A stretch of 64,000 nt of DNA from Paracoccus alkanivorans. GTDB taxonomy: Bacteria; Pseudomonadota; Alphaproteobacteria; Rhodobacterales; Rhodobacteraceae. Below are positions 61,950-64,000 of this stretch, one piece after another (within the stretch, counting starts at the first letter, position 1; each line of letters opens with the position of its first letter). The notes under the pieces are model-generated. The model searched no databases. It saw only the letters and a program-made list of their open reading frames with translations, and was not told the DNA's origin. A program made the position numbers and the translations under genes. Where the stretch lies: assembly GCF_003697785.1 (NCBI RefSeq), contig NZ_QOKZ01000007.1:1-64000 (forward strand), written 5' to 3'.

Positions 61950-62662
61950 TTGTTACAAGCGCATTGTTTCGTGCATGGGGCGATCTGCTACGTCCCCGGA
62001 TCCTTTCGCTGGTGCTTATGGGAATTGGGCTGACGATCCTGCTGTTCGTCATCCTTCAGGCCGGGGCTTTCTGGCTGATCCGGGCATTCACACCCGGCAG
62101 TTTCAGCCTGCCCTGGATCGGCGCGATTGACCTCGGCAATACCCTGTCGTGGAGTTCTCTGGCCCTGTTCCCGCTGATGGGAATCTTCCTGATGGCCCCT
62201 GTTGCCGCTGGTTTCTGCGGCATCTTCGCCGAACGCGTCTCGGAAGCGGTAGAGCAAATCCATTACCCTTCTGCCGAGGGGCAGCCAGTAGACTTACTGG
62301 ACGGGCTGCTGGAATCGTTGGCGTTGGTGGCCGCCGTGATCGGTGTAGCGGTCCTGTCGCTGGTGCTGACGCCCTTTCTCGGGCCATTTGCGCCGGTCCT
62401 GTTCTATGGCGCGAATGGCTGGCTGCTGGGGCGGGAATTCTTCCAGATGGCGGCACGGCGGCATCTGCGCGGGCCTCAGGCGACGGCTTTGCGCAAGCAG
62501 AACAATGGCAAGATCACTATTGCAGGGGTGATGATTGCGATTCTGCTGACCGTGCCCGTGGTGAATATCGTCGGACCGCTTCTGGCCGCAGCCGCTTTTA
62601 CCCATCTGTTCCACCTCATCCGCGGAAGAACAGGTCGAAGCTCTCCAGTTCCTCGCGGCTGA
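61946..62662 (+). CDS. EI24-domain (CysZ-like) membrane protein
   Basis: 238 residues with about four to six helices. Matches the EI24 family: FRAWGDLLRPRILSLVLMGIG start, APVAAGFCGIFAERVSEAVE, FLGPFAPVLFYGANGWLLGREFF. CysZ members move sulfate, but this branch has no proven role. Its last 47 bases overlap the convergent DUF1467 gene, an unusually long shared end. Confidence 0.88.
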   Translation: MIVTSALFRAWGDLLRPRILSLVLMGIGLTILLFVILQAGAFWLIRAFTPGSFSLPWIGAIDLGNTLSWSSLALFPLMGIFLMAPVAAGFCGIFAERVSEAVEQIHYPSAEGQPVDLLDGLLESLALVAAVIGVAVLSLVLTPFLGPFAPVLFYGANGWLLGREFFQMAARRHLRGPQATALRKQNNGKITIAGVMIAILLTVPVVNIVGPLLAAAAFTHLFHLIRGRTGRSSPVPRG

Positions 62663-62888
62663 TCACACCGCCCAGGATCACCCAGGCAATGACGGCCCAT
62701 ATTGCGGCAGAGATCACCGTGGTCCAGATCACTTTCCGGGCGGGTTTGAAATCGGCCGGAGCACCTGCCGGGGTGCCGGGGACGATCTCTCCGGCATCGG
62801 CCTGCGATTTCTGACCAATCAACACGACTATGAACAGGGTCAGGAACCACAGCACGGCATAAAGAACGATACCACCTGTAAGATTCAT
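62616..62888 (-). CDS. DUF1467 family membrane protein
   Basis: 90 residues with two helices (ILYAVLWFLTLFIVVLIG; VIWTTVISAAIWAVIAWVIL) joined by a loop DAGEIVPGTPAGAPADFKP. Typical DUF1467 of alphaproteobacteria, regularly next to mce. Its start overlaps the mce stop (TGATG). Function unknown. Confidence 0.9.
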   Translation of the reverse strand: MNLTGGIVLYAVLWFLTLFIVVLIGQKSQADAGEIVPGTPAGAPADFKPARKVIWTTVISAAIWAVIAWVILGGVISREELESFDLFFRG

Positions 62889-63292
62889 CAGACCTGCTCC
62901 AGCTCTATCAGGCAGCCGTTGAAATCCTTGGGATGCAGGAACAGCACCGGTTTGCCATGCGCTCCGATCTTGGGTTCGCCATTGCCAAGAACGCGGGCGC
63001 CTTCGGCCCTGAGCCTGTCGCGTGCGGCAAGAATATCCTCCACTTCAAAGCACATGTGATGAATACCCCCGGAAGGATTCTTTTCGAGAAACCCTTTGAT
63101 CGGGCTGTCATCACCCAAGGGGTAGAGCAATTCGATCTTGGTATTGGGCAGTTCGATGAAAACCACGGTCACGCCGTGATCGGGTTCGTCCTGCTGGGGG
63201 CGGACGGTCGCGCCCAGCGTGTTCTCATACTGGGCCGCCGCTGCCTTCAGGTCGGGCACGGCAATGGCAACATGGTTAAGGCGTCCGATCAT
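62888..63292 (-). CDS. mce: Methylmalonyl-CoA epimerase
   Basis: 134 residues from the ATG at 63292 (GTTGC before it; the frame is open further up but the VOC domain starts here). Blocks: LNHVAIAVPDLKAAAAQYEN, VFIELPNTKIELLYPLGDDS, KNPSGGIHHMCFEVEDI with the metal His, and a final Glu in NGCLIELEQV. Interconverts (R)- and (S)-methylmalonyl-CoA in propionate breakdown, a route that the inositol and other catabolic products can feed. Confidence 0.94.
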   Translation of the reverse strand: MIGRLNHVAIAVPDLKAAAAQYENTLGATVRPQQDEPDHGVTVVFIELPNTKIELLYPLGDDSPIKGFLEKNPSGGIHHMCFEVEDILAARDRLRAEGARVLGNGEPKIGAHGKPVLFLHPKDFNGCLIELEQV

Positions 63293-63423
63293 AGCAACCT
63301 CCGTTTGCCTGTTTTCTAGGCCCTGTGTAACGGAAGTGAAAGTAAAACCCGACGCGGTTAACCTGACTTTAGCATCCGGCAAACACACTTGGCCTGTCTC
63401 CACAGAATCGCGGGGTGAAAGAG

Positions 63424-64000
63424 ATGTTGTCAGAAGTTGCGGCGGAAGCGGGTGCTCCCTTGCCGATGGCGAGGGTGACGCCGCCCGGTCGTCCCTTGGC
63501 CGGGTTGACAGTGCTGGTAGTCGAGGATTCGCGCTATTCGAGCGAGGCCATGCGGTTACTATGCATGCGTTCGGGTGCGCGGGTCCGGCGGGCGGACTGC
63601 CTTCGTTCGGCGTTCCGGCATCTGCAGGCCTATCGTCCAGACGTGGCGATCATCGATCTGGGACTGCCTGATGGCGACGGTGCCGACTTGATTCGCGACC
63701 TTGCGCATGCCACGCCACGGGTTGCGGCGATTGTCGGTATCTCGGGCGATCCAGGTTTGCATAATACCGTGCTTGCGGCCGGTGCGGACGGTTTCCTGGC
63801 CAAACCGGTAGAGAGCGTGGCGATCTTTCAGCATGCGGTGATGTCGATCTTGCCTGCCAACCTGCGCAGTTGGAGGCCGACCGCTGTTTCCGATGACATG
63901 ATTCAACCTGATAACGCGAGCCTGCGTGAAGATCTCGCCTATGTGGCGGAAATCCTGTCCCGTGCCAGCGATCCAAACTGCATTGACTACGTCGTCCGCT
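63424..64000 (+). CDS. Response regulator, receiver domain (3' end outside window)
   Basis: About 192 residues visible, open at the window end. The ATG at 63424 follows GAAAGAG. After a 28-residue leader comes a receiver domain: acidic pocket VVEDS, phospho-acceptor Asp in AIIDLGLPDGDG, Ser in VGISGD and Lys in FLAKPVES. A linker and a helical part (LREDLAYVAEILSRASD) follow, so an output or dimer region lies beyond the window. The partner kinase is not visible. Divergent from mce. Confidence 0.88.
   Translation, partial: MLSEVAAEAGAPLPMARVTPPGRPLAGLTVLVVEDSRYSSEAMRLLCMRSGARVRRADCLRSAFRHLQAYRPDVAIIDLGLPDGDGADLIRDLAHATPRVAAIVGISGDPGLHNTVLAAGADGFLAKPVESVAIFQHAVMSILPANLRSWRPTAVSDDMIQPDNASLREDLAYVAEILSRASDPNCIDYVVR

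Noticed and set aside
1..64000. tRNA, rRNA and CRISPR features
   Set aside because: No TTCRANNC-type T-loop context, rRNA segment or regularly spaced repeats were recognised by eye; a covariance-model scan would be needed to exclude tRNAs fully.

Overview
The window looks like chromosome from a Paracoccus-like member of the Rhodobacteraceae (Alphaproteobacteria). The grounds are high GC, gene content (DUF1467 protein, CobC, Bpt, GlnE, IlvI/IlvN, methylmalonyl-CoA epimerase) and a short hairpin-plus-AAGAAGAA intergenic repeat that I associate with this family. No rRNA, tRNA or CRISPR array was recognised. The genus is an inference; no marker gene settles it.

Layout. (1) 1-6.5 kb: end of a type VI secretion cargo island: VgrG C-terminus, Eag-type chaperone, PAAR-Rhs effector with a GIY-YIG nuclease-like tip, Imm26-type immunity protein, then an IS3 remnant. 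The Rhs frame is cut by one in-frame TGA. (2) 6.9-11.4 kb: metal and envelope genes (Zn/Cd/Pb P-type ATPase, ZIP transporter, L,D-transpeptidase, lipoprotein). (3) 11.5-15.5 kb: a scrapyard of broken pieces (DsbA-M23 fusion with frameshift, SDR, aldo/keto reductase, IS630 and phosphotransferase fragments) around an intact LysR/hydrolase pair. (4) 15.5-21.8 kb: a decayed histidine-utilisation locus (5' hutI joined to 3' hutG; hutU with a large in-frame internal deletion) enclosing an intact CoA-transferase/acyl-CoA dehydrogenase pair and followed by an intact polar amino-acid-type ABC transporter. (5) 22-40.2 kb: a large inositol catabolism region. A leftward operon (IolG-like, IolE-like, two Gfo/Idh oxidoreductases) diverges from a LacI regulator. 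A second LacI gene and shared ACATCAT-type palindromes precede a rightward operon: sugar ABC transporter, a 52-aa peptide, then iolH-, iolG- and iolI-like genes, iolC, iolD, iolE and iolB. (6) 40.2-64 kb: mostly ordinary chromosome: ampC/ampR, PPK2, cobC, proC-csaA-hydroxyacid dehydrogenase-corA, yqeY, carA, a GT2 glycosyltransferase with an MshEN-type N-terminus, glnE, bpt, ilvI-ilvN, small conserved proteins, an M48 lipoprotein, a nitroreductase, mce, and a response regulator running off the end.

How the genes work together. The inositol genes take an imported inositol through dehydrogenation (IolG), dehydration (IolE), ring hydrolysis (IolD), isomerisation (IolB), and phosphorylation and aldol cleavage (IolC with a fused DUF2090 domain). 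No iolA is visible. The extra IolG/IolE-like and Gfo/Idh enzymes suggest additional inositol isomers or related polyols. The most novel idea concerns the CoA-transferase/acyl-CoA dehydrogenase pair embedded in hut remnants: its position suggests conversion of a saturated imidazole acid such as imidazolepropionate to urocanate. This is a hypothesis from context only.
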